Shown here: in pieces, positions 1 to 7,596 of the stretch
Numbering within the stretch: the stretch's first letter is position 1
How the letters are laid out: the number at the start of each line of letters is the position of its first letter
DNA from: Mycobacteriaceae bacterium
Lineage (GTDB): Bacteria > Actinomycetota > Actinomycetes > Mycobacteriales > Mycobacteriaceae
Length of the DNA: 64,000 nt
Direction: 5' to 3'
NCBI GenBank assembly: GCA_019749805.1
Contig: JAIEPH010000066.1
Span: forward strand, 103,635 to 167,634
Made by a program: the position numbers and the translations under genes
The notes under the pieces: generated by a model
What the model saw: only the letters and a program-made list of their open reading frames with translations
The model's database searches: none
Told to the model about the DNA's origin: nothing

Positions 1-250
1 TCGCGGGCGCTGATGGACGGGCCTGCGGTGCCGACGACCGCGACCGTGGCGGTGGCGGTGGCGGCCGGTGCGGCGGTGGCGGCCTCCGTGGCGGTGGCGG
101 TGGCGGCGGGAGACGATGCCGAGGGTTCGGCGGATTCGGCGGCTTCGGTAGCGGTGACGGCCGGTAGTTGGGATCGCGCCGGATCACCTGCGACGGCTCC
201 CGGCGTTGATACGGGTCGAAACCCGGGGGCTGCTGCCGGTTGTCGTCCAC
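1..250 (-). CDS. N-terminal fragment of a proline-rich protein, possibly LCP (LytR-CpsA-Psr) family
   Basis: Reading the minus strand from a GTG at 250-248, the frame stays open for 83 codons to the window edge. The visible part is hydrophilic: it begins VDDNRQQPPGFDPYQ, has an Arg-rich stretch with RRDPNY, and then two long proline runs (about residues 46-68). No catalytic domain is inside the window. Cytoplasmic proline-rich N-termini like this precede the membrane anchor in mycobacterial LCP cell-wall ligases, and an LCP-related gene (Rv3840) sits in the matching M. tuberculosis neighbourhood. That assignment is inference from context. The GGC/GGT-rich DNA at about 45-110 is the proline-coding repeat. 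It lies 25 bp downstream of the CPBP protease gene on the same strand, so the two may be co-transcribed. Confidence 0.55.
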   Translation of the reverse strand, partial: MDDNRQQPPGFDPYQRREPSQVIRRDPNYRPSPLPKPPNPPNPRHRLPPPPPPPRRPPPPHRPPPPPPRSRSSAPQARPSAPA

Positions 251-275
251 AGCAAGAATGTACGTCGACCGGACC

Positions 276-1043
276 CTACTGCAGCCAGTTCAGTTGACCT
301 GCCGCCAATGCGTATCCGACGAATGCGACCGCGTCGATCAGCGCGTGCGCGACGATCAGCGGCCACAACCGTCCGGTGCGTAGGTACACGTAGCCGAACA
401 CCAGGCCCATCGCCACGTTGCCGAGCCCGGCGCCGAAACCCTGATACAGGTGGTACAGACCGCGCAACAGGCTCGTGATGATCACCGCGGCCAGCGGGCT
501 GATCCGCAGCTGACGCAGGCGGGTGAGCAGGAACCCGACGACGATCACCTCCTCCGCCCAGCCGTTCGCGAACGCGACGAGCAGCAGCACGGGGATGCGC
601 CACCAGGTGTCGTACAGTTCCGCGGGTTCCACCGAAGCGTTCATGCCCAGCACTCGTGACAACAGATAGAACGCCAGGCCGGGCAGCCCGATCAGCAGCG
701 CCAGGCCGACGCCGCCAAGGAGGTCGGGGCGCCACTGGATTCTACCCAGCCCGATCTGGGCGGGACTAAAGCCGCTGCGCCACAACAGGTATAGACCGAG
801 ACCACCCCACGCCAGCAACTGGAAGACCCACGAGAGGTTCAGTCCGAGGTCGATCAGGTCGAATGGTGACCGGCGCGGGTTGAGCGCCACGACCTGTCCG
901 GACAGCCCGAGCAGGACCGCCTCGATCAGATTGAGCAGGGCGGTGTACGCCGACAGTCCGAAGGTGACCGCCAATACGACGACGATCTCGATGCGCAACC
1001 CACGGCGCTGTGGGTCTGTCAGGTCGTCGGGGGCGCCGGTCAC
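276..1043 (-). CDS. CPBP family intramembrane metalloprotease (CAAX-protease-like)
   Basis: A 255-residue hydrophobic protein with about 6-8 predicted membrane segments. The GTG start gives VTGAPDDLTDPQRRG, a short cytoplasmic tail before the first helix. The CPBP (Abi/Rce1-type) signature is present: a Glu-Glu pair in WAEEVIVVG, an LYHLYQG segment, and a late HALIDA segment. These supply the expected Glu and His residues of the intramembrane metal site. The Arg usual after the Glu pair (EExxxR) is replaced by Val. The substrate is unknown; bacterial members act in protein processing or bacteriocin immunity. It ends 25 bp before the proline-rich fragment on the same strand. Family assignment is secure, role is not. 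Confidence 0.85.
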   Translation of the reverse strand: MTGAPDDLTDPQRRGLRIEIVVVLAVTFGLSAYTALLNLIEAVLLGLSGQVVALNPRRSPFDLIDLGLNLSWVFQLLAWGGLGLYLLWRSGFSPAQIGLGRIQWRPDLLGGVGLALLIGLPGLAFYLLSRVLGMNASVEPAELYDTWWRIPVLLLVAFANGWAEEVIVVGFLLTRLRQLRISPLAAVIITSLLRGLYHLYQGFGAGLGNVAMGLVFGYVYLRTGRLWPLIVAHALIDAVAFVGYALAAGQLNWLQ

Positions 1044-1071
1044 CGGGCCAGGCTAGCGGCCCGGCCACGGC

Positions 1072-1872
1072 TCAGAGCCGGCGCGCGCGTAAGCCGTTGA
1101 GGAACGGGCAGCCCATCAGAACGCGGAGCGCCTGGGAGAGACCGCTGACGTCGTCGACCGGCTTCGCGAAGGGCAGCCGAACGTCGTGGTCGCCGTCATC
1201 GCCCTCGATACGCAGCTGGACACCGTAGCGATCCAGGCCGAGGGGACGGACGCGTCCACGGCGCAGCGAGCTGGGTAGCCGGCTGGCCAACCGGTCGACC
1301 ACCTCGCGGTGCGCGGACTCCATGTGCTGCAACCAGCACGACTCCATGGCGCAGAAGGGGTCGGGACGCGCACCCAGCAGCGCGCTCAACCCGACGGATT
1401 CGGCCCCGGTGGAATCGGCGACGACAACGGAGTCGATCTCGAGCCTCATCAACGCGTAGCGGGTGTCCTTTTCGGAGTCGGCGGGTCCCGAATTCACCTG
1501 TAGCAAGGCGGGATTCGGATCCTCGGCGGCGATGAGGTCGAGCAGCGCGGAGACCTCGCCGGAGGGGACGTCGTGCAGGCGGCCGCGGATCCACACCAGT
1601 GACCGCACCGGTTCGCGCAGCGGTAGCGGGGCGTAGTCGGTCATCTCCAGCACCGCCTGAACACCGGCCGCACCCGCCGAAACCACCATGTGAGCGACGG
1701 CGCCGTCGACCGGAACGGTGATCGCGAACGAACCGTCGTCGAGCAGGTGGTGCACCGGAGATTCGGCGGGTTCCAGTCCTTCGACCGCCAGCATCGCCCC
1801 GCCGGCCCGTGCGAATGCGCTGCGGATGCGCTCGGCCGTCGTCGGTGTGGCTTTGGTCTCCAGCTCTGTCAT
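1072..1872 (-). CDS. DUF2470-domain protein, iron-regulated (Rv3839-like)
   Basis: A soluble protein of 266 residues. The C-terminal part (about 180-255, MESCWLQHMESAH onward) fits the DUF2470 / heme-utilisation fold seen in HugZ-like proteins; the N-terminal part resembles split-barrel pyridoxamine-oxidase-like domains of the same group. ATG at 1872 is preferred over TTG at 1878 because GGAAGG (1885-1880) lies 6-7 nt before the ATG but directly abuts the TTG. An IdeR-type box (1890-1908) covers the promoter/leader. M. tuberculosis Rv3839 is known to be IdeR-controlled, which agrees. Likely role: iron or heme handling under iron limitation. Binding to heme is not shown by the sequence. Confidence 0.82.
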   Translation of the reverse strand: MTELETKATPTTAERIRSAFARAGGAMLAVEGLEPAESPVHHLLDDGSFAITVPVDGAVAHMVVSAGAAGVQAVLEMTDYAPLPLREPVRSLVWIRGRLHDVPSGEVSALLDLIAAEDPNPALLQVNSGPADSEKDTRYALMRLEIDSVVVADSTGAESVGLSALLGARPDPFCAMESCWLQHMESAHREVVDRLASRLPSSLRRGRVRPLGLDRYGVQLRIEGDDGDHDVRLPFAKPVDDVSGLSQALRVLMGCPFLNGLRARRL

Positions 1873-1889
1873 GGCCAACCTTCCATAGA

Positions 1890-1908
1890 TAAGGTGAGCC
1901 TAACTTAA
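1890..1908 (-). promoter_or_regulatory. IdeR (iron-dependent repressor) box
   Basis: The minus strand reads TTAAGTTAGGCTCACCTTA, matching the 19-bp mycobacterial iron-box consensus TTAGGTTAGGCTAACCTAA at 16 of 19 positions, including the central TTAGGCT core. It lies 18 bp upstream of the ATG of the DUF2470 gene, where a repressor would block transcription. IdeR with Fe2+ would therefore switch the gene off in iron-replete cells. It is about 75 bp from pheA on the other strand and probably does not control it. Confidence 0.8.
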
Positions 1909-1983
1909 CTATCGCTCTCGTGGTCGCGCAAGGCTTACGTGCAGCGGAACGGGATTACCGAGGTGAACCGATAGGGTTGGACC

Positions 1984-2868
1984 GTGACCCGAATCGCGTA
2001 TCTCGGACCCGAAGGGACCTTCACCGAGGCGGCCTTGCGCGGCATGGTCGGGGCCCAACTCGTTCCGTTGGCCGAGTTCGAATGGTTTCCGACGAGCAGC
2101 CCAGCGGCGGCGCTGGAAATGGTGCGATCCGCAGACGCCGCCTTCGCGTGCGTGCCGATCGAGAACTCGATCGACGGTTCTGTCCTCCCGACACTGGACA
2201 GTCTGGCGACCGGTTCGCCACTACAGATCTTCGCCGAATACACCCTCGACATCGCCTTCACGATCGCGGCGCGCAGCGGAGTGGCCGATCCCGCCACGAT
2301 CGCCGCGTTTCCGGTGGCGCGCGCCCAAGTCGCGAGGTGGGTCGCGAAGAACTATCCCGACGCTGAATTCCAGGCGGCGAACTCCAACGCCGCGGCGGCC
2401 GTCGACGTCGCCGAAGGCCGCGCCGATGCCGCCGTCACCACCGCGCTCGCCGCGCAACGCCACGGTCTGGACGTGCTCGCCGCCGGTGTCGTCGACGAAC
2501 CGAACGCACGCACCCGGTTCGTGCTGGCGGGACCGGTCGGCCCACCACCGCGGCGGACCAATGCCGACCGCACATCGGTGGTGCTGCGGCTCGCCAACGT
2601 TCCCGGGGCACTCGCGTCGGCGCTCGGGGAGTTCGCCGTCCGCGACATCGACCTGACCCGCATCGAATCGCGGCCAACCCGAACCGAACTGGGCACCTAC
2701 ATCTTCTTCCTCGACTGCGTCGGTCACGTCGACGATGCGCCGGTCGCCGAGGCACTCAAGGCGTTGGTCGAACGTTGTGTGGATGTGCGATATCTCGGTT
2801 CGTGGCCGATGGGCTCGGCCACACGGACACAGGGGCGGGAGGACCAAGTGCGGGAGGGCGAAGGGTGA
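1984..2868 (+). CDS. pheA: Prephenate dehydratase
   Basis: Converts prephenate to phenylpyruvate in phenylalanine biosynthesis; cytoplasmic. The 294-residue protein opens with the family signature YLGPEGTFTE. It has a periplasmic-binding-protein-like catalytic domain (about 1-185) containing the conserved TRF motif in NARTRFVLAG, followed by an ACT regulatory domain (about 195-275). The ACT domain carries GALASALGEF and the IESRP motif that binds phenylalanine for feedback control. It is a monofunctional enzyme without a chorismate mutase domain. The start is GTG. Its TGA overlaps the next gene's GTG in a GTGA junction, so the phosphoglycerate mutase-like gene is probably translationally coupled, as in M. 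tuberculosis Rv3838c-Rv3837c. Confidence 0.96.
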   Translation: MTRIAYLGPEGTFTEAALRGMVGAQLVPLAEFEWFPTSSPAAALEMVRSADAAFACVPIENSIDGSVLPTLDSLATGSPLQIFAEYTLDIAFTIAARSGVADPATIAAFPVARAQVARWVAKNYPDAEFQAANSNAAAAVDVAEGRADAAVTTALAAQRHGLDVLAAGVVDEPNARTRFVLAGPVGPPPRRTNADRTSVVLRLANVPGALASALGEFAVRDIDLTRIESRPTRTELGTYIFFLDCVGHVDDAPVAEALKALVERCVDVRYLGSWPMGSATRTQGREDQVREGEG

Positions 2869-3551
2869 GTGGACGGCTGGTGCTGGTCCGGCACGGACAG
2901 TCGCACGCCAATGTCCAGCGTCGGCTGGACACCAGGCCGCCGGGGGCGGAACTGACCGATCTCGGTCGCGACCAGGCCCGGACATTCGCGCGCGGACTCA
3001 CCGACAAACCCGGCTTCATCGCGCATTCGATCGCGGTGCGGGCCTCGCAGACCGCGCGTGAGATCGCCGACGAACTCGGCGTGGACACCCACGAGCTGGA
3101 GGGGATCCACGAGGTTCAAGTTGGTCACCTCGAAGATCGTCACGACGACGCGGCCATCGAGGAGTTCAACACCATCTACCAGCGATGGCACGCGGGCCAT
3201 GTCGACCTGTCGCTGCCCGCCGGGGAAACGGCCAGCCAGGTGCTCGACCGCTACCTGCCGGTCGTCACCCAGTTGCGCCTCCGCTACCTCGACGACCACT
3301 CGTTCTCCGGCGACATCGTCGTGGTCAGCCACGGCGCCGCGATCCGGTTGGCCTCGGCCGTGCTGGCCGGCGTCGATAGCAGCTTCGCCCTCGACCACCA
3401 CCTGGGCAATACGGAGGCGGTGGTGCTGGCGCCGATCACCGATGGACGCTGGAGCTGTGTGCAGTGGGGGACGATATTGCCGCCGTTCTATCCCGAGCCG
3501 GACGTCGATCCCGTTCAGGACGCGCTCGAGTCGGCCGACCCGATGGGCTGA
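2865..3551 (+). CDS. Histidine phosphatase / phosphoglycerate mutase family protein
   Basis: A 228-residue protein starting VSGRLVLVRHGQSHANVQ. RHG holds the phospho-accepting His of this superfamily. A later SHGAAIRLA motif supplies the second catalytic His, and Arg/Glu residues between fit the pocket. The GTG at 2865 is chosen because it gives the RHG motif its usual position near the N-terminus and overlaps the pheA stop by 4 nt; the open frame extends upstream inside pheA. Orthologous position to Rv3837c. Family members act as phosphatases on many substrates, so true glycolytic mutase activity is unlikely and the substrate is unknown. Confidence 0.9.
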   Translation: MSGRLVLVRHGQSHANVQRRLDTRPPGAELTDLGRDQARTFARGLTDKPGFIAHSIAVRASQTAREIADELGVDTHELEGIHEVQVGHLEDRHDDAAIEEFNTIYQRWHAGHVDLSLPAGETASQVLDRYLPVVTQLRLRYLDDHSFSGDIVVVSHGAAIRLASAVLAGVDSSFALDHHLGNTEAVVLAPITDGRWSCVQWGTILPPFYPEPDVDPVQDALESADPMG

Positions 3552-3556
3552 CGGCC

Positions 3557-3751
3557 TCAGATCGCCGTCGCGATCGAGGCGTCGCGGGCGCACGTGCAGC
3601 CGACCGCCTCGCAGTCGATCGCGAAATCGTGCACCACTTCAGGAGTTCGGCAGTCCGGCTCGGTGCATTCGGTGCGGGCCAGGGCGTGGTGGATGACGGT
3701 GCCATGGCAGTGCTCGACCCCAGCCACACAGGCACGGCATCGGCTGCTCAT
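3557..3751 (-). CDS. Small eight-cysteine protein, function unknown
   Basis: A 64-residue ORF starting MSSRCRACVAGVEHCHGT. It contains eight cysteines (5, 8, 15, 29, 34, 47, 52, 54) arranged as CxxC-x6-CH, C-x4-C and C-x4-CxC, plus several histidines, a pattern suggesting bound zinc or another metal. No signal peptide or membrane segment. It sits between convergent and co-oriented neighbours, 5 bp after the phosphatase stop and 59 bp after the metallopeptidase stop, on the metallopeptidase strand. It may be the last gene of an Rv3835-Rv3836-like operon. The high Cys density and dense packing support a real gene. I do not recognise a named domain. Confidence 0.72.
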   Translation of the reverse strand: MSSRCRACVAGVEHCHGTVIHHALARTECTEPDCRTPEVVHDFAIDCEAVGCTCARDASIATAI

Positions 3752-3810
3752 GTGCCCAGTTTCTCGCGTGCGCGCACGCATGTGCTCCAACAACGCGGCG
3801 TGTCGGCGGG

Positions 3811-4164
3811 CTAACCCCAGCCGAGTTCGTGCAGACGGTCGTCGTCGATGCCGAAGTGGTGCGCGATCTCGTGGATGACGGTGATGGCCACCTCGTCGAC
3901 GACCTGCGCCTCGGTGTCGCAGAAGTCCAGCAGGGCGCCGCGGTAGATCGTGATGGTGTCCGGTAGCGATCCCGCGGCATACCAACTGTCCCGCTCGGTC
4001 AGCGCGACCCCCTCGTAGAGCCCCAACAGGTCGGGTTCGTCGGCGTTGCGGTCCTCGACGAGGACGACGACGTTGTCGATCGCCTTCGTCAGCTCTTGGG
4101 GGATCAGGTCGAGCGCGTCGGAGACCAGCTCGTCAAACCGTTGCGGGCTCATCCGCACGGTCAC
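3811..4164 (-). CDS. Minimal zincin-like metallopeptidase (Rv3836-like)
   Basis: A 117-residue cytosolic protein of the MEROPS-like minimal gluzincin group (metallopeptidase family DUF1025). The zinc signature HEIAHHFGIDDDRLHELGWG lies at the extreme C-terminus: HExxH supplies two His ligands and the catalytic Glu, with the Asp/Glu-rich tail as third-ligand candidate. The GTG at 4164 (VTVRMSPQRF) is favoured, leaving 4 bp after the upstream stop; ATG at 4152 is an alternative. Homologues in this family lack known substrates. It follows the Rv3835-like gene on the same strand with a 4-bp gap, the same pairing as Rv3835-Rv3836. Confidence 0.9.
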   Translation of the reverse strand: MTVRMSPQRFDELVSDALDLIPQELTKAIDNVVVLVEDRNADEPDLLGLYEGVALTERDSWYAAGSLPDTITIYRGALLDFCDTEAQVVDEVAITVIHEIAHHFGIDDDRLHELGWG

Positions 4165-4168
4165 GCGG

Positions 4169-5578
4169 CTACGGCACCGGTGCCGGCGGCGGAGGAGGCA
4201 CCGCCGGTGGCGGTGGCGCGGGTGCCGGCGGCGGCGGCGGGGGCAGTCCCGGTGGCGGTGGCGCAGCCGGCGGTGGTGGCGGTGGCGCACCCGGCGGTGG
4301 TGGCGGTGGCGGCGCACCCGGCGGCGGTGGCGGTGCGTTGAGGAAGGTGTTGCCCGGTGCGGCGGGGTCCGTCGTCGGCGCAGGCGTTTCGGTGGCCTGC
4401 GCGGAGCCCGGCATGTGCTGGGTCTGGTTGCCGTAGTTGGACTCGTCCGTGGTCGAGGAAGACGAGGACGACGAGGATGACGAAGACGACTGGTCGGGCT
4501 CGTCGGGCATGGGGATCGGCGGGAAGTTCAGCCGCCCCTCGGGGATGTCCGGCGGCGGCACCGGCGGCTGACCGTTGATCATCAACGGACCCTTGGCGCT
4601 GTTGAGAAGCGTTGACCAGCCGCCGTTTCCGAGGGTCGCCCCGATACTGCACGAGACCTGGCGGCTGCCCGCCGACCACGTCGGCAGCGAAATCGTGCTG
4701 TAGATGAGGGTCAGGGTGGTGCTGCGAAGTTGGATGGGCGCGAGGTAGGCGTCCGTCATCCGGGTGCACGCGTCCTTGATGAAGCTGTCCTGCTCGGACT
4801 CCGGCGGCAGGCCGGCGGGGAACTTCTCGGCCAGGTTCACCGCGCCGGTGACCTCCATCGCGTGCGGCGCTGCGCAGTCGATCGGAATGTCGGTGGGCTG
4901 ATTGGTCGACGGGTCGATACCCAGGCACGTCCCCGCCGGCCACACCTTTGACTGGTCGATGTCGGCGACCTTGCCCTTGAACGCCAACTGTTGGTTGTTG
5001 GGGCCGGGCAACTGCATCCCGCAGAGCATCCGCCGCTCGCCGGACTGCTTCCACGCCTTGTCGCCGGACCACAGCATGCTGATGGTGAAGCGGCTGTTCG
5101 GGTCGAAGTCGGTGCCCAGGTAGTGCTTGACCGCAGCCGAACACTGCTCCTGGCTGATCTGCTGGATCCGTGCGGTCGACGGCGGCGCGGCGTCGGGCCC
5201 GTACTCGCTGCCGGGGAATGTCCGCATGTCCACCGATTCGGCGACCTCGAAGCGGTGGTCGTCCTTGCAGTCGACGATCTCCGCGGCGTCGGGCGTGCGG
5301 TCGGGCCAGTTGAGGCAGTCGCCGGCCTTCGCGTGCTTGAAGGTGTCGTTGCCGCGGGGGCCCAGCGAAATGGTGCTCGCCGTCAGGCCCGAGCTCTCGG
5401 TCTGCGGAATCGCGGTGATCAAACCGGCGATGAGCAGGCCGCCGAGCGCGGTCAGCAGCAGTGCGCGGCGGGTCGAGGCCGCCTGCAGGCTGCGCCACCA
5501 AGGGGCCCGCGACGAGGGCCGGCCTGCCTCGTCGTCGTGCGGGTATTCCAGGGTGGGTGCTTCAGACATCTGCTCCAT
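4169..5578 (-). CDS. Membrane-anchored septum-formation-domain protein with Pro-rich tail (Rv3835-like)
   Basis: About 469 residues. A short cytoplasmic N-terminus precedes a single transmembrane helix (about 40-65, LLLTALGGLLIAGLITA). An extracytoplasmic region follows with conserved cysteines in two similar halves (DCLNW, CKDDHRFEVAE, then GTCLGI, DCAAPHAMEVTG) of the DUF/septum-formation type. Next comes a run of 12 serines (DNA about 4456-4491), then about 90 residues dominated by polyproline, coded by GGC/GGT repeats at about 4175-4345. The polyproline tail may cross or interact with peptidoglycan. ATG at 5578 gives MEQMSEAP; ATG at 5569 is equally possible. It is divergent from serS over 115 bp. 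Function is unproven. Confidence 0.85.
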   Translation of the reverse strand: MEQMSEAPTLEYPHDDEAGRPSSRAPWWRSLQAASTRRALLLTALGGLLIAGLITAIPQTESSGLTASTISLGPRGNDTFKHAKAGDCLNWPDRTPDAAEIVDCKDDHRFEVAESVDMRTFPGSEYGPDAAPPSTARIQQISQEQCSAAVKHYLGTDFDPNSRFTISMLWSGDKAWKQSGERRMLCGMQLPGPNNQQLAFKGKVADIDQSKVWPAGTCLGIDPSTNQPTDIPIDCAAPHAMEVTGAVNLAEKFPAGLPPESEQDSFIKDACTRMTDAYLAPIQLRSTTLTLIYSTISLPTWSAGSRQVSCSIGATLGNGGWSTLLNSAKGPLMINGQPPVPPPDIPEGRLNFPPIPMPDEPDQSSSSSSSSSSSSTTDESNYGNQTQHMPGSAQATETPAPTTDPAAPGNTFLNAPPPPPGAPPPPPPPGAPPPPPPAAPPPPGLPPPPPPAPAPPPPAVPPPPPAPVP

Positions 5579-5693
5579 TGTGACAGGCGTGTCGGGCGTT
5601 GTGACAAGTGACGCAGTTGTAATGTTACGAGGTTGTGGCTGGGGCACCGACCTCGGCTGTTCCCCGCCGGCCGCCAAAAGTAGTGTTGCGCCC

Positions 5694-6953
5694 GTGATCG
5701 ACCTCAAACTGCTGCGCGACAACCCGGACGTGGTGCGCGCATCGCAACGCGCCCGCGGAGAAGATCCTGGCCTCGTCGACGCCCTCCTCGACGCTGACGC
5801 GGCGCGGCGGTCCGCGGTGTCGTCCGGCGACAATCTGCGCGCCGAGCAAAAGACGGCCAGTAAGAAGGTCGGCAAGGCGTCCGCCGACGAGCGGCCCGCG
5901 CTGCTGGCGGCGGCCAAGGAGCTGGCCGACGAAGTCAAGGCCGCCGAAGCCGAGCAGAGCCAGGCCGAAGCGGCGTTCACCGCGGCGCACATGGCGATCG
6001 CGAACGTGATCATCGACGGTGTCCCCGCCGGTGGTGAGGACGACTTCGTGGTGCTGGACACCGTCGGCGAACCCCGCGCCATCGACAACCCGAAGGACCA
6101 CGTCGAGCTCGGCGAGTCGCTGGGGCTCATCGATCTCGAGCGCGGGGCCAAGGTGTCCGGCGCGCGGTTCTACTTCCTGACCGGCGCGGGAGCGCTGCTC
6201 CAGCTCGGTCTGCTGCAGCTCGCCGCGCGCCTGGCCCAGGACAACGGTTTCACGCTGATGGTGCCTCCGGTGCTGGTGCGCCCAGAGATCATGGCGGGCA
6301 CCGGCTTTCTCGGTGCGCACGCCGAGGAGGTCTACCGCCTGGAGGCAGACGATCTGTACCTAATCGGTACGTCGGAGGTGGCCTTGGCCGGTTATCACGC
6401 CGACGAGATCCTCGATCTGTCCGGCGGCCCGCTTCGCTACGCGGGATGGTCGACGTGCTTCCGACGCGAGGCGGGCAGCCACGGTAAGGACACCCGCGGC
6501 ATCATCCGGGTGCACCAGTTCGACAAGGTCGAGGGCTTCATCTACTGCAAGCCGGACGAGGCCGAGGCCGAACACCAGCGGCTGCTGGGCTGGGAGCGCG
6601 AGATGCTGGCGAAGATCGATGTCCCATATCGCGTAATCGACATCGCTGCAGGGGATCTGGGCTCGTCGGCCGCGCGCAAGTTCGACTGCGAAGCGTGGGT
6701 CCCGACGCAGCAGACGTACCGGGAGCTGACCTCCACGTCGAACTGTACGACGTTTCAGGCGCGCCGCCTCTCGGTGCGATACCGCGACGAGAACGGCAAG
6801 CCCCAGACCGCGGCCACCCTCAACGGCACGCTGGCCACGACGCGCTGGCTGGTGGCGATACTGGAGAATCACCAGCAGCCCGACGGTAGCGTGCGGGTGC
6901 CAGAAGCCTTGGTGCCCTTTGTCGGAACCGAAGTGCTCGAGCCCAAGGCGTAG
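5694..6953 (+). CDS. serS: Seryl-tRNA synthetase
   Basis: Charges tRNA-Ser with serine; cytoplasmic, essential. The 419-residue length matches the mycobacterial enzyme. The N-terminal MIDLKLLRDNPDVVR region and an Ala/Glu/Lys-rich stretch (about 30-100) form the antiparallel coiled-coil arm. The class II catalytic core follows with motif 2 around STCFRREAGSHGKDT and motif 3 near LNGTLATTRWLVAILENHQ. The open frame extends upstream, but the GTG at 5694 gives the conserved VIDLKLLRDNP start. It ends 4 bp before the convergent TetR gene stop. Confidence 0.97.
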   Translation: MIDLKLLRDNPDVVRASQRARGEDPGLVDALLDADAARRSAVSSGDNLRAEQKTASKKVGKASADERPALLAAAKELADEVKAAEAEQSQAEAAFTAAHMAIANVIIDGVPAGGEDDFVVLDTVGEPRAIDNPKDHVELGESLGLIDLERGAKVSGARFYFLTGAGALLQLGLLQLAARLAQDNGFTLMVPPVLVRPEIMAGTGFLGAHAEEVYRLEADDLYLIGTSEVALAGYHADEILDLSGGPLRYAGWSTCFRREAGSHGKDTRGIIRVHQFDKVEGFIYCKPDEAEAEHQRLLGWEREMLAKIDVPYRVIDIAAGDLGSSAARKFDCEAWVPTQQTYRELTSTSNCTTFQARRLSVRYRDENGKPQTAATLNGTLATTRWLVAILENHQQPDGSVRVPEALVPFVGTEVLEPKA

Positions 6954-6957
6954 GGTC

Positions 6958-7587
6958 TCAGCGCTCGGTACTATGCGCCAGAACGTAGGCGGTCAGTACG
7001 TCGACCAGTGCGCGCCGGTCCCTGGACGTATCCAGTGGCTGTGACGAAATGATCTGTGCCACAACAATTCCCCGAAGACATGCCCAGATGTGATTGCCGA
7101 TCTCCTTGGCGTGCCTGGGGTCCAGGCCCGCACCGAGGTGTCTGCCGAGTTCGGTGAGCTGACGCATGGTGTCCGCCAGCCGCTCGTTGACCGCGTCGTC
7201 GCGGCCCGAACGTGTGGCGATCAGGATCTCGATGGCCGCCATCGACGTCGGGCTCGAGAACGCCGACCACGCCGCGTCGACGACCACCTGGGTCCGTTGT
7301 TCGATGGCAAGGTCGGCGGTCGTGTCGGGTACCGCGGCGAGAATCTCGGTGAGCTGGCGGAAACCTTCGTCGACGACCGCGATGAGAAGTCCGTTCAGAT
7401 CGCCGAAGTGGTACTGCACCACTCCCCAGGTCACTCCGGCGCGCTCGGTGATGCGACGAACGCTGGGCGCGGCGAAGCCCTCGTCGAGGATGTAGCGGAC
7501 GGTCTCGTCGATCACCATCTGCCGGGTCCGCTCGGCGCGCAGCTGGTTACCCCCTGGGGGACGCCGCGGTTGGACTGCACCTGCCAT
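6958..7587 (-). CDS. TetR family transcriptional regulator
   Basis: A 209-residue protein with an N-terminal helix-turn-helix (about 20-65) containing APSVRRITERAGVTWGVVQYHFG, whose YHFGD turn is typical of TetR recognition helices; the rest is an all-helical ligand domain. It is the third gene of a minus-strand operon, 9 bp after the dihydrodipicolinate-reductase-like gene. The most likely target is the 18-bp palindrome at 9588-9605 between the operon and the divergent paralogue. Ligand unknown. A TetR gene also lies next to serS in M. tuberculosis (Rv3830c), so this may be its orthologue with new neighbours. Confidence 0.92.
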   Translation of the reverse strand: MAGAVQPRRPPGGNQLRAERTRQMVIDETVRYILDEGFAAPSVRRITERAGVTWGVVQYHFGDLNGLLIAVVDEGFRQLTEILAAVPDTTADLAIEQRTQVVVDAAWSAFSSPTSMAAIEILIATRSGRDDAVNERLADTMRQLTELGRHLGAGLDPRHAKEIGNHIWACLRGIVVAQIISSQPLDTSRDRRALVDVLTAYVLAHSTER

Positions 7588-7596
7588 GGACAGACT

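Noticed and set aside
184..735. 183-codon minus-strand frame overlapping the CPBP gene
   Set aside because: Arg/Pro-rich shadow of the protease gene in another frame.
4175..4345. GGC/GGT-rich repeat as a non-coding element
   Set aside because: It codes the polyproline tail of the membrane protein at 4169-5578 on the minus strand.
5579..5693. Promoter hexamers for serS (TTGTGA and TAATGT)
   Set aside because: Spacing is 15 bp and the match is weak; not supported enough to list.
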